Positions 16,571 to 24,052 of a stretch of DNA of 41,268 bases are shown one piece after another. Within the stretch, counting starts at the first letter, position 1. Every line of letters begins with the position of its first letter. Under the pieces are notes generated by a model. It was not told the origin of the DNA and made no database searches. It saw nothing but the letters and a program-made list of their open reading frames with translations. The stretch is from Candidatus Latescibacterota bacterium (GTDB lineage Bacteria > Latescibacterota > UBA2968 > SICM01): positions 1-41,268 of the forward strand of contig SICM01000018.1 of the NCBI GenBank assembly GCA_009694805.1, given 5' to 3'. Made by a program: the position numbers and the translations under genes.

Positions 16571-16612
16571 ATAAAACAGCAGGCATAAGTATAGTGAACT
16601 TACGCCTGCTGT
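16571..16612 (-). terminator. Intrinsic terminator of the accessory-island operon
   Basis: ACAGCAGGCATAAGT (16576-16590), loop of seven bases, and ACTTACGCCTGCTGT (16598-16612) form a 15-bp stem with one mismatch. On the minus strand it is followed by TTTTAT. It lies 36 bases after the last gene of the five-gene operon and just before the sthA ribosome-binding site, so it closes the island transcript. Confidence 0.75.
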
Positions 16613-16647
16613 TCAAGAAAAAGTTTCGTGATCTTAAAGGAGGCGGA

Positions 16648-17151
16648 TCAGGGGGTTCGAGAAATACGTTTATACCATTCCTCCCATACCCTTATGTTCA
16701 AAACGGGGTCCCCGCTTCCGCCCGGAGGCGCTTCCGCAAGCCGGGTTGGCGTATGCTCTCCGAAAAAAAACGTCCATAACGCACATGCGGCAAATACCCC
16801 TTTCTGAAATTTCGTCCCTCTGGTCACACACCAGCGATTAAGACCGAGGTAGCCCGCCCGAATACTACCTGACCTACAAGACAAAACAGCATTTTCCGGG
16901 TCCGCGCCTAGCTCTTTGAGAGAAGCCCAAAGCCTGCGGTCTACATTTCCTGCGCTGGTCTCAAAGTCATAGAGCAGCCGAGCGTATTTTTCCTTGTCGA
17001 ACGCTTCAGGATTAACCAGTCTCAGATCACGCGAATACTGATCCCCACGCTTCCAGATCAACATCTTGTCCCTTTTGGATAGGTTTGGGAATTTGAGGCA
17101 TTTCCAAGAAGAGTCAGACCTGCCCTTCGTGATTTTCTTCCTTCCCTTCAT
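16648..17151 (-). CDS. Protein of unknown function, last gene of the accessory island
   Basis: The 167-residue protein is basic at the N-terminus (MKGRKKITKGRSDSSWK), followed by a soluble alpha/beta-type region (PEAFDKEKYARLLYDFETSAGNVDRRLWASLKELGAD) and a mixed C-terminus with two tryptophans. I recognise no family. The start at 17151 overlaps the upstream gene by 38 bases and has GAGGA about eight bases before. A TTG directly preceding it is possible, and an internal ATG at 17064 cannot be excluded. Base composition is clearly less GC-rich than the flanking genes. Its position in the operon suggests it is an accessory partner of the NYN and PD-(D/E)XK-like proteins. Confidence 0.6.
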   Translation of the reverse strand: MKGRKKITKGRSDSSWKCLKFPNLSKRDKMLIWKRGDQYSRDLRLVNPEAFDKEKYARLLYDFETSAGNVDRRLWASLKELGADPENAVLSCRSGSIRAGYLGLNRWCVTRGTKFQKGVFAACALWTFFFGEHTPTRLAEAPPGGSGDPVLNIRVWEEWYKRISRTP

Positions 17152-17401
17152 CAAGCACTTCCTCTATGGTCAACAGGTCGCTTCCCAACGCCCGCGATGC
17201 TAGCCGGCTTCCCATCCCGCTCAGAAAGGCTACGTCCTCTTCAGGAAGCGTACATTCCCCCACTTTCAGATAAGCAGAAAACCCCAGCAGAGCAAGATAG
17301 AGCGCATAATCCTCGTCGGCGACTGTAACGGGTTTAAACCGATGGGTGATCTCTTGGAAACGAGCAACGTAGGTTTCCGGCATCGACGTCAACTGGTTCA
17401 T
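17114..17401 (-). CDS. Small acidic protein of unknown function in the island
   Basis: The 95-residue acidic protein (MNQLTSMPETYVARFQEITH start) appears mostly helical, with a hydrophobic middle (YALYLALLGFSAYL) and a strongly acidic C-terminus (EEVLDEGKEENHEGQ). I recognise no family. A strong AGGAGG site lies nine bases before the ATG, which supports it as a real gene. It lies 36 bases after the 379-residue gene and overlaps the next. A small acidic protein beside a basic partner could be an inhibitor or adaptor, but this is speculation. Confidence 0.65.
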   Translation of the reverse strand: MNQLTSMPETYVARFQEITHRFKPVTVADEDYALYLALLGFSAYLKVGECTLPEEDVAFLSGMGSRLASRALGSDLLTIEEVLDEGKEENHEGQV

Positions 17402-17437
17402 CTCTTACCTCCTTTGTGAAATCTTGTGCGGATGTCT

Positions 17438-18577
17438 CTATAAAATGCCTCCCAACGCCCCTACAACCGCTTTTACGAAACCCTCATCTTCTTGCTCCGG
17501 AATCCTGATCTGTCCCCCCATTACCCATTCATGAAGATGCTTTGAGAGGCTGATTTTAAGGCGGCTGTCACAGTCGGAGATATATTCCCCCTGCGAAGCA
17601 TGAAGATTGCCGACCCTGAATAGACGGCGACCATCCCGGTTGACGGTCATCGTCTTGCCTCCGTAGACCAACCCCAGGCGGCAGGAAAATTCAGACCGGA
17701 GGGCTTCTTGCAAGACTTTTCCACCTGCGCCGCATCTTTCGCGGAATGTAAAAAACGTTGCCCGGCTTTCGGAGCCTGGGGTCGCCTGTGATCGTGGCGA
17801 TGAAGTTCCCCCCATCAGTGGAAAAATCTTTCGGTGGATGGATACTGCTTCTTCTGACGCCCTCAACCTGTCATACGGCAGTTCCAGCCTCTCAGCCCAT
17901 CTCGCCGGATACAGCCATACCAACGGAGATGAACCTGGCCCAAAAGCTATCAGGGCAACTCGAAAACACTCCTCTCCGATTTCATCTACGTAAGGCTTCA
18001 GCCGCCTCGCCATCTTCTCCATAGTGCCTACTGCATTTCCGCCGTTACCGCCGTCGAAAAACTCCAGGAGGTATCCTGCCCCAAGTCCCCCGCTCCGGAG
18101 TTCCCGGATAAGCTTTGCCGCATCTCCCGGCTCCGGGGCCTGATCGTCCAGAGGGGCGTCGATATTCCCCAGGGATGCCAGGCTTTTATTCTTTCCGACC
18201 TCAACAGCCACGACCGCCGGAAGTTCTTCGATTTCTTTCTTGCGGATGATATTTCCGTTTCTGGCTGTCAGCCCTGTGCCATCCACGAACGCCAGATCGA
18301 AACGTCCCGGTGATGCTGATATTCCGGTCTTCTGATAGGTAAGCGTGGTATAATGCTCCACCTGAAGGAGCAGAACGCTCTGACCTACCTCGGAACAGGG
18401 CGGCCAGATCGCCCGCTCTCCCGCATTGGTGAGCAGCCGGTGATAGAGGTAATTCTGAATCCCTGTGTCGCCGTGGAATCCGTAAGGGTGTCGAAAAAAA
18501 GCCAGAACCGTGTCTCTTATGGCCGCGTCTGAAATCCGAATGAATTCGTTCAAATCTGGAGGCTTTAACGGCTCCAT
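17438..18577 (-). CDS. Uncharacterised protein with PD-(D/E)XK-nuclease-like N-terminal half
   Basis: The 379-residue protein does not match a family I can name. Its N-terminal half follows the pattern of restriction-endonuclease-like folds: a helix (GIQNYLYHRLL, residues 39-49), a strand with VEHYTT (73-78), GRFDLAFVD with D94, then AVVAVEVGKNK with E126 and K129 or K131, and a later GDAAKLIREL helix. The spacing E-x-x-K rather than E-x-K is atypical, so activity is uncertain. The C-terminal half has no recognised motif apart from a glycine-rich loop (FFDGGNGGNAVG). An AGGAG site lies eight bases before the ATG. It follows the NYN gene by 21 bases. Confidence 0.6.
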   Translation of the reverse strand: MEPLKPPDLNEFIRISDAAIRDTVLAFFRHPYGFHGDTGIQNYLYHRLLTNAGERAIWPPCSEVGQSVLLLQVEHYTTLTYQKTGISASPGRFDLAFVDGTGLTARNGNIIRKKEIEELPAVVAVEVGKNKSLASLGNIDAPLDDQAPEPGDAAKLIRELRSGGLGAGYLLEFFDGGNGGNAVGTMEKMARRLKPYVDEIGEECFRVALIAFGPGSSPLVWLYPARWAERLELPYDRLRASEEAVSIHRKIFPLMGGTSSPRSQATPGSESRATFFTFRERCGAGGKVLQEALRSEFSCRLGLVYGGKTMTVNRDGRRLFRVGNLHASQGEYISDCDSRLKISLSKHLHEWVMGGQIRIPEQEDEGFVKAVVGALGGIL

Positions 18578-18598
18578 TTCTCGCTCCTTTCTAAGGGG

Positions 18599-19111
18599 TC
18601 AACCCAGAAACTCCACCCTATCTGCTACAGCCCAGAGGCTTGTTGCCAGAGCCTCCCGCAAGGCGAACACCTCGACTCGCTTTCCTTTGATCTCCTTCAA
18701 GTAGCGTAGAGCGGGTTCAAAATCCCCGTCGCCGCTGACCAGGGCAACCACGTCGGCGTCGCTGTCACCTGCTTCGTAAAGCGCCCGATGGATATACGGG
18801 TCGGTTCGATTCTTATGCTTTCCATTGGATAGCTGGCTCTCGATGGCTTCCACCTCAAAGCCTCGGTTCTGCATGGCAAAGACAAACCCCTCGTTGTGAG
18901 GCGTGGCGTCTGTGATGATCTTGGGTAGATTTGCAACCTCTCGATGTCCGTCGAGTATATTTTCTCGAAGCCGCTGATAGTCAATACGCCTTCCGAGGAT
19001 CGACAACGCAGCATGCTGAAGGTTGCACTCGTCGATGATGATGGCTACTTTTTCTACAGGTTCCCCAAACCGATAGCTGATGGCACGAAGTTGCTCTTGT
19101 AAGGTGTTCAT
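18599..19111 (-). CDS. NYN-domain (LabA/PIN-like) predicted ribonuclease
   Basis: The 170-residue protein is a single NYN domain. Metal-binding acidic positions of this PIN-like fold are present: D27 in VAIIIDECNL, D104 in NRTDPYIHRALYE, and D128 and D130 in ALVSGDGDFEPALRYL. The strand-loop pattern LVSGDGDF is the clearest signature. NYN proteins are Mg-dependent RNases, several acting in RNA decay, toxin or defence contexts. It is short, with no fused OST-HTH or other domain. It lies 22 bases after the HTH/zinc-ribbon gene and 21 before the PD-(D/E)XK-like gene, in one operon. Confidence 0.85.
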   Translation of the reverse strand: MNTLQEQLRAISYRFGEPVEKVAIIIDECNLQHAALSILGRRIDYQRLRENILDGHREVANLPKIITDATPHNEGFVFAMQNRGFEVEAIESQLSNGKHKNRTDPYIHRALYEAGDSDADVVALVSGDGDFEPALRYLKEIKGKRVEVFALREALATSLWAVADRVEFLG

Positions 19112-19133
19112 CAGGTTATCCTTTCAGAGAAAA

Positions 19134-19898
19134 TCACGTCGAAGAAGAAGCTTCAGTCCCTTTTCCGGCTTCATTGAATTTCCTGCCACAACCATCACAG
19201 AAATTTGTTTTTTGTTCTCCAAATCTGACTATTGGTTTTCCGCATTGAGAACACGAAGAGATCAGTTTCTTGCCACAGAATGGACAAAAGTTAAGTTCTC
19301 CTGCGAAGCCGAAGGTAGGAAACCAAATAAACTCCTCTTGGTCTGGATTATGGTCATGTTTCTTAGTGATACAGATTTTCGCCTGATAGATAAATTTAGG
19401 GCTATCGTAATAACCATACTCTTCATCTATAGCAAAACCAACTTCCGAAAGAAGGTCAAGATTTCCCTCAATCTTGGTCGTAAATCTACAACCGCACACT
19501 TCACAGAATTGATCTCCAACTCCCCCCCTGGGCGTACCACACCGAGGGCAATCGCCTTCAAGCTTTTTACCACAGTCAGGACAAAATTTGCTTTCAAACC
19601 CATCCCGAATACGTCTCACAACGAACATAGGATCATGGTGTGGGCAGAACCTGGGATAGAGCCTCTCATTTTTTATGAAAGATTCTAGATTCGTCCCCTT
19701 TGCCAGGTCTAACACAGACATTTTAAAAACATCGGCAAACCGAAGAAAAATGCCTACGCCAGGTTCCTTCTCACTTCGTTCAATTTTTGAGATTTCACTT
19801 TGAATTGTATCTATCCTATATGCAAGGTCCCCTTGAGTCATCCGGTTTTTTTCTCGTAATTCTTGTACGCGCTGTCCATATTTTATAATCTTTCCCAT
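19134..19898 (-). CDS. XRE-type HTH protein with multiple C-terminal zinc ribbons
   Basis: The 254-residue protein starts with a Cro/C1-type helix-turn-helix (about residues 7-68: RMTQGDLAYRIDTIQSEISKIE). It is followed by six CxxC pairs at 106/109, 117/120, 132/135, 205/208, 216/219 and 234/237, enough for about three zinc ribbons, in two clusters separated by about 70 residues. This is most likely the DNA- or RNA-binding regulator of the operon it heads. The zinc ribbons could sense a partner or nucleic acid. A GGAGG site lies seven bases before the ATG. It is one of the most AT-rich genes in the window, pointing to horizontal origin. Confidence 0.82.
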   Translation of the reverse strand: MGKIIKYGQRVQELREKNRMTQGDLAYRIDTIQSEISKIERSEKEPGVGIFLRFADVFKMSVLDLAKGTNLESFIKNERLYPRFCPHHDPMFVVRRIRDGFESKFCPDCGKKLEGDCPRCGTPRGGVGDQFCEVCGCRFTTKIEGNLDLLSEVGFAIDEEYGYYDSPKFIYQAKICITKKHDHNPDQEEFIWFPTFGFAGELNFCPFCGKKLISSCSQCGKPIVRFGEQKTNFCDGCGRKFNEAGKGTEASSST

Positions 19899-20129
19899 CG
19901 TGAAACCTCCGCTATCTGTCCTCAGTGCGCCAATATCTACACTGGGAAACCGTTCTCGGCTTTATGCCTATACGCGACATCCAATCGGCAGGGGCTAGTA
20001 CCGTCCGATCTATCGCGCTATCCTTGACCCGGAGGGCTGAGCCTTATCTCCTGCTGGCCTGTCCTCCCGCCGGGCTGAAGTGTCAAAGAGCATTTTTTTA
20101 ACTTTGCAGGTCTCCGGTGTTGTTTCGCG
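19899..20129 (-). promoter_or_regulatory. Structured 5' leader of the accessory island with boxA-like element
   Basis: Between the promoter at 20136-20164 and the HTH gene lies a leader of about 230 bases without coding potential. On the minus strand it contains TGCTCTTTGACA (20081-20092), very close to the boxA antitermination sequence. A helix follows, formed by GGGAGG (about 20063-20068) with CCCTCC (20031-20036), and a hairpin CAGTG/CACTG (19940-19944 with 19923-19927). I recognise no known riboswitch. It may be a regulatory or functional RNA of the island. Function is inference. Confidence 0.5.
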
Positions 20130-20135
20130 TAGGGT

Positions 20136-20164
20136 AATATAAAGCTTTTCATAACAAAAGTCAA
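20136..20164 (-). promoter_or_regulatory. Sigma-70-type promoter of the accessory island
   Basis: On the minus strand TTGACT (20159-20164) and TATATT (20136-20141) are separated by exactly 17 bases inside a very AT-rich tract. Transcription would start near 20129 and run through the boxA-like leader into the five-gene operon. Confidence 0.65.
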
Positions 20165-20318
20165 ATAGGAATTAAAAATAGAATTTTATATTTATAATCA
20201 ATAGTTTAAATCTAAAAAATCCGCAAAATATCTCATTCCCCAAATACTGCTGGACATCTTCCCTTACTCCGTTATATTTGTCCATCACGGGGATGAGATC
20301 GCATAGGAGGAAGAAGCG

Positions 20319-20537
20319 ATGCGCATTGAATACGACGCTGAGGTAGACGCGCTCTACATCGAGTTCCGGCCCCTTGCGGCGGGCACCGCCGAGGCGCGGA
20401 CCCTCAGCGAGGACATCACGGGCAACTTCGCTCCGGACGGCAAACTGGCCGGCCTGGAGATTCTGGATGCGAGTAAAGTGCTGGGGGAAGAAGTGGGGAA
20501 GGTGGTAATGGAACTCAGTCCGATGGCTCGCCACTGA
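20319..20537 (+). CDS. DUF2283-family protein
   Basis: The 72-residue protein has the DUF2283 pattern: MRIEYDAEVDALYIEF followed by an acidic GNFAPDGKLAGLEILDASKVLG. The family is widespread and small, often beside toxin-antitoxin genes, and its function is not established. It is complete in length. The AGGAGGAAGAAGCG sequence before the ATG is a strong ribosome-binding site. It is 22 bases upstream of the oxidoreductase gene in the same direction. It reads away from the accessory island, with the AT-rich stretch at 20150-20260 between them. It may or may not belong to the island. Confidence 0.88.
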   Translation: MRIEYDAEVDALYIEFRPLAAGTAEARTLSEDITGNFAPDGKLAGLEILDASKVLGEEVGKVVMELSPMARH

Positions 20538-20559
20538 TCACCGATCACGGAGGCTTTCC

Positions 20560-21528
20560 ATGCCCGACACTTTGCGCCTCGCCGTCGTGGGTTGCGGCAG
20601 CATCTCAAAGACCCATCTGAACGCCATCCGGGACTGTGACCGGGCGCAGCTCGCGGCCGTGGTCAGCCGGGACGAGGGCCGGCGCACCGCCGCAGCGAGC
20701 GCCTATGCCGCGCCCCGCGCCTACGGCGTCTACGAAGAGGCCCTGGCCGATCCCGACATCGACGCCATCGTCCTCTGCACCCCCAGCCACCTCCACCTCG
20801 CGCAGGCGATGGCCGCGCTCCAGGCGGGCAAGCGCGTCCTGGTCGAAAAGCCCATGACCGAGGGCTACGCGGACGGCGTGACCCTCGTGACCGAGGCGGA
20901 GCGCCGGGGCCTGACGTTGATGTCCGCGCAGTGCTGCCGTTTCCTGGCCGCCTGCCGGAAGGTCCGGGAGATCCTCCAATCCAACGAGATCGGCAGGCCC
21001 CTCCACCTCCTCTACACCAACCTGAGCTACAGCGCCACGCATCCGGCCTGGTACAAAAACTGCCGGAGCGTCCTGATGGAGAGCTCCGGCAGCCACACCT
21101 TCGACTTCTTCCCCTGGATGGCCGACGCGCGCCCGGTCCGGGTCTACGCCACGGCCCACAACAACAGCAGCGACCACGACGGCGACGACGACTTCGTGGC
21201 GAACATCGCCCTGGAGAACGGCGCACACGCCGTCACCTACACCTCCGCCTGCTCCCGAAAGCCCCGCAAGGACCTCCTCGTCGTCTGCCAGAAAGGGACC
21301 CTCGTCCTGGACTGCTGGCACACCCTCCGGCTGGACGACCGGCCCCTCGTGGAGGAACCCCGCGACCGCGCCTATCAGAACACCTTCGACCGGCAGATGG
21401 CCGAGTTCGTGGACGCCGCGCTGGCCGGGCGGGAGCCGGAGTCCTCCGGCAGGCAGGTCCTCCCCTCCCTCGCCGTCCTGGACGCGGCCATCGAGTCCAT
21501 CCGCACAGGAAAGGCCGTGAACCTGTAG
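20560..21528 (+). CDS. Gfo/Idh/MocA-family oxidoreductase
   Basis: The 322-residue protein has the Rossmann motif VVGCGSISKTHLNAI (residues 8-22) and the intact catalytic motif EKP (VEKPMTEG), unlike the two other family members in the window. It should oxidise a sugar, polyol or sugar acid with NAD(P). The C-terminal domain contains HTFDFFPWM, with the histidine commonly used in catalysis. High GC content returns here after the island. Its TAG stop codon lies in the GTAG end of a 27-bp palindrome that also ends the convergent ATPase gene. Confidence 0.92.
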   Translation: MPDTLRLAVVGCGSISKTHLNAIRDCDRAQLAAVVSRDEGRRTAAASAYAAPRAYGVYEEALADPDIDAIVLCTPSHLHLAQAMAALQAGKRVLVEKPMTEGYADGVTLVTEAERRGLTLMSAQCCRFLAACRKVREILQSNEIGRPLHLLYTNLSYSATHPAWYKNCRSVLMESSGSHTFDFFPWMADARPVRVYATAHNNSSDHDGDDDFVANIALENGAHAVTYTSACSRKPRKDLLVVCQKGTLVLDCWHTLRLDDRPLVEEPRDRAYQNTFDRQMAEFVDAALAGREPESSGRQVLPSLAVLDAAIESIRTGKAVNL

Positions 21529-21551
21529 GGGCACCGGCCGGTCGCCCCTAC
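21525..21551. repeat. GTAGGGGC-type 27-bp palindrome supplying stop codons of two convergent genes
   Basis: GTAGGGGC (21525-21532) and GCCCCTAC (21544-21551) flank the central palindromic CGGCCG. The TAG at 21526-21528 stops the oxidoreductase gene. The complementary TAG at 21548-21550 stops the P-type ATPase gene. It can serve as a bidirectional terminator stem. Confidence 0.85.
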
Positions 21552-23638
21552 GCCACCTTCCGCAACAGTCTCAGCCCGTTCGCCGTCACCACCAGGGACG
21601 CCCCCATGTCCGCGGCCACGGCCATCCAGAGCGTGGCCAGCCCGGAGACTGCCAGGACCATGAACACCGCCTTGATCCCGACGGAGAAGACCACGTTCTG
21701 CTGGATGACCGACAGCGTCCGCCGACCCAGCCGGACCGCCCACGCCAGCCGCCTCAGATCGTCCCCCATCAGGGCCACGTCCGCCGTCTCCAGCGCCGCG
21801 TCCGTCCCCGCGCCCCCCATCGCAACCCCCACCGACGCCGCGGCCAGCGCCGGCGCGTCGTTGATCCCGTCCCCCACCATCGCCACCACCCCGTAGCGCG
21901 CCACCAGGTCCCGCACCTCCTTCACCTTGTCCTCCGGGAGCCGCTCCGCGCGCACGTCCTCGATCCCCAGCCGCCCCGCCACGGCCCGCGCCGTGATCTC
22001 ATTGTCCCCCGTCAGCATCGCGACGTGCTCCACCCCCCCGCGCCGCAGGTCCCGCACGGCCTCCGCCCCCTCCTCCCGGACCCTGTCGGAGACGGCGATC
22101 ACCCCCAGGACGTGCGCCCGGTCGGCCAGCACCACCGCCGTCCTGCCGTCCCCCTCGACCCGGCTCAGCACGGCCTCCACGTGCGGCCCGCAGACCCCCC
22201 GCGCCTCCACCAGGCGGTGGTTGCCGAGCATATAGGTCTCCTCGCCCACCCCTGCCTCCGCCCCCAGCCCGGCCAGCGCCCGGAACCGCTCCGTGGGCCG
22301 GATGGGGAGGCGCTCCCGACGCGCCGCGTCCAGGATCGCCTGCGCCACCCGGTGCTCGGAACGCCCCTCCACGGACGCGGCCAGCCCCAGCACCGTCGCC
22401 GGGGACGACCCGTCCAGGCTCACCACCTCATCCACCCCGAAACGCCCTTCCGTCAGCGTCCCCGTCTTGTCGAACGCCACGGCCCTCACCCGGCCCAGGG
22501 TCTCCAGGTGCGCCCCCCCCTTGATGAGCACCCCCTCACGCGCAGCCCGTGCCAGGGCGGACACGATGGAGACCGGCGTGGAGATGACCAGGGCGCAGGG
22601 GCAGGCGATGACCAGCAGGACCAGCGCCCGGTAGAACCAGACTGCGAACGGCAACCCCATGACCAGGGGCGGAATCACCGCCACGGCCACGGCCCCGCAC
22701 AGGACGGCCGGCGTGTAGACCCGTGCGAACCGCTCCACAGACCGCTGCGTCGGCGCGCGGCTCACCTGCGCCTCCTCCACCAGGTGGACGATCCGCGACA
22801 GGGTCGTCTCCTCTACCCGGCGCGTGACCTCCACCTCCATCGCCCCGGTCCCGTTGATCGTCCCCGCGAACACCGCGTCCCCCACCGATTTGGCCACGGG
22901 GACCGACTCCCCCGTGATCGGGGCCTCGTCCACCTCCGACACCCCGGAGGTCACCCTCCCGTCCAGTGCGAGCCGCTCCCCCGGCCGCACCAGGATCGTC
23001 GTCCCCACCTCCACCTCCTCCACCCGTGTCCGGACCTCCTCGTCCCCCTTCAGGACCGACGCCTCCGTCGGCGACAGGTCCATCAACCCTTTCACCGAGC
23101 GCCGGACGCGGTCCATGCTGGCCCGCTCCAGCGCCTGCGCCACGGCGAACAGGAACAGGACCGACGCCCCCTCCGACCAGGCCCCGATCCCCACGGCCCC
23201 GAGCGCCGCCAGGGTCATCAGCACGTGGATGTCGAACGACAGCCGCCACAGCCCCGCGACCCCCTTCCGGGCGACCTCGGCCCCTGCGGCCAGCATCGCC
23301 GTCCCGTAGACCGGCGCGAAGGCCGAGGCCGGATACCCGGCGTGCTCCAGCCCCATCCCGACGGCCGTCAGCGCCCCTCCCACACAGGTCAGGATCGTCC
23401 GCCAGCGCTGGGGTTTTGACCCGGTATCCGGGACCCGGGACTCTGGACGCGCTTCAAACCCCTCCTCCCGGATCGCGGCGACGATCTCCTCCGCCCTCAG
23501 ACAATGCTCCACCGTCACGGTCTCGGCTACCAGGTTGAAGCCCACCTCCGACACGCCCTCCAGCCCCCGCAGCCGCCGTTCTATCGGCTTCGATTCCCCG
23601 GGGCAACACATGCCCTTGACCTGAAAAGTTGTTCGCAT
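21548..23638 (-). CDS. Zn/Cd-exporting P1B-type ATPase
   Basis: The 696-residue inner-membrane pump exports divalent metals using ATP. It has one N-terminal HMA domain whose metal motif is GMCCPGE (residues 9-15). It also has the membrane CPC motif at residues 346-348 (VIACPCALVIS), the phosphorylation site D390 in DKTGTLTEG, and the hinge GDGINDAPALAAASVGVAMG. The last helix MGASLVVTANGLRLLRK is typical of the Zn/Cd/Pb (P1B-2, ZntA/CadA) class. The adjacent CadC-like repressor gene 15 bases upstream supports Zn, Cd or Pb specificity. Length is normal. Its stop codon is in the shared palindrome. Confidence 0.93.
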   Translation of the reverse strand: MRTTFQVKGMCCPGESKPIERRLRGLEGVSEVGFNLVAETVTVEHCLRAEEIVAAIREEGFEARPESRVPDTGSKPQRWRTILTCVGGALTAVGMGLEHAGYPASAFAPVYGTAMLAAGAEVARKGVAGLWRLSFDIHVLMTLAALGAVGIGAWSEGASVLFLFAVAQALERASMDRVRRSVKGLMDLSPTEASVLKGDEEVRTRVEEVEVGTTILVRPGERLALDGRVTSGVSEVDEAPITGESVPVAKSVGDAVFAGTINGTGAMEVEVTRRVEETTLSRIVHLVEEAQVSRAPTQRSVERFARVYTPAVLCGAVAVAVIPPLVMGLPFAVWFYRALVLLVIACPCALVISTPVSIVSALARAAREGVLIKGGAHLETLGRVRAVAFDKTGTLTEGRFGVDEVVSLDGSSPATVLGLAASVEGRSEHRVAQAILDAARRERLPIRPTERFRALAGLGAEAGVGEETYMLGNHRLVEARGVCGPHVEAVLSRVEGDGRTAVVLADRAHVLGVIAVSDRVREEGAEAVRDLRRGGVEHVAMLTGDNEITARAVAGRLGIEDVRAERLPEDKVKEVRDLVARYGVVAMVGDGINDAPALAAASVGVAMGGAGTDAALETADVALMGDDLRRLAWAVRLGRRTLSVIQQNVVFSVGIKAVFMVLAVSGLATLWMAVAADMGASLVVTANGLRLLRKVA

Positions 23639-23653
23639 CGCACGTCTCCTTTT

Positions 23654-24019
23654 TCAGCCTTCTTCCACGTGTTCGATGCCCATCCGGAACAGCCGTTCGA
23701 TGTGGGCATCGTCGAGCGAATAGTAGACCATTTTCCCCCGCCGCTGCCCCTTCACCAGGCGCAGCGTCCGCAAAATCCGGAGATGGTGCGAGACCGCTGG
23801 GCTCGACATGTTCAGCAGCGCGGCGATGTCGCAGACACAGAGTTCGGCCAGCGACAGGGCCAGGATGATCTTGACCCGCGTGGCATCCCCCATCGCACTG
23901 AATGTCTCGGCCAGCCTCTCGAGGACCTGGTCGGTCCTCATCTGCCGCCGGACCGAGCGGACCTTCTCCTCATCCACGAATTCGACGTCGCAGACGTCCT
24001 GTTCTTTGACCTGGACCAT
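23654..24019 (-). CDS. ArsR/SmtB-family metal-sensing repressor, CadC-like
   Basis: The 121-residue winged-helix repressor is released from DNA when it binds metal. It keeps the CadC-type site near the N-terminus and helix 3 (C10 in DVCDVEF and C61, C63 in ELCVCDIA). It also keeps the SmtB-type C-terminal zinc site (DDAHIERLF followed by H and E in GIEHVEE). Recognition helix: SSPAVSHHLRILRTLRLV. I chose the ATG at 24019, preceded by GGGAGAGG at good spacing. ATG 24025 and a TTG at 24055 are alternatives. It is 15 bases upstream of the ATPase gene and has its own promoter and operator. Confidence 0.9.
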   Translation of the reverse strand: MVQVKEQDVCDVEFVDEEKVRSVRRQMRTDQVLERLAETFSAMGDATRVKIILALSLAELCVCDIAALLNMSSPAVSHHLRILRTLRLVKGQRRGKMVYYSLDDAHIERLFRMGIEHVEEG

Positions 24020-24052
24020 GCGCATCCTCTCCCGGCGTCCTTTCACCTTAAA

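Noticed and set aside
19899-20129. Part of an rRNA operon or CRISPR leader, suggested by the boxA-like sequence
   Set aside because: No 16S/23S sequence, repeat array or cas gene follows; the next gene is the HTH/zinc-ribbon protein.
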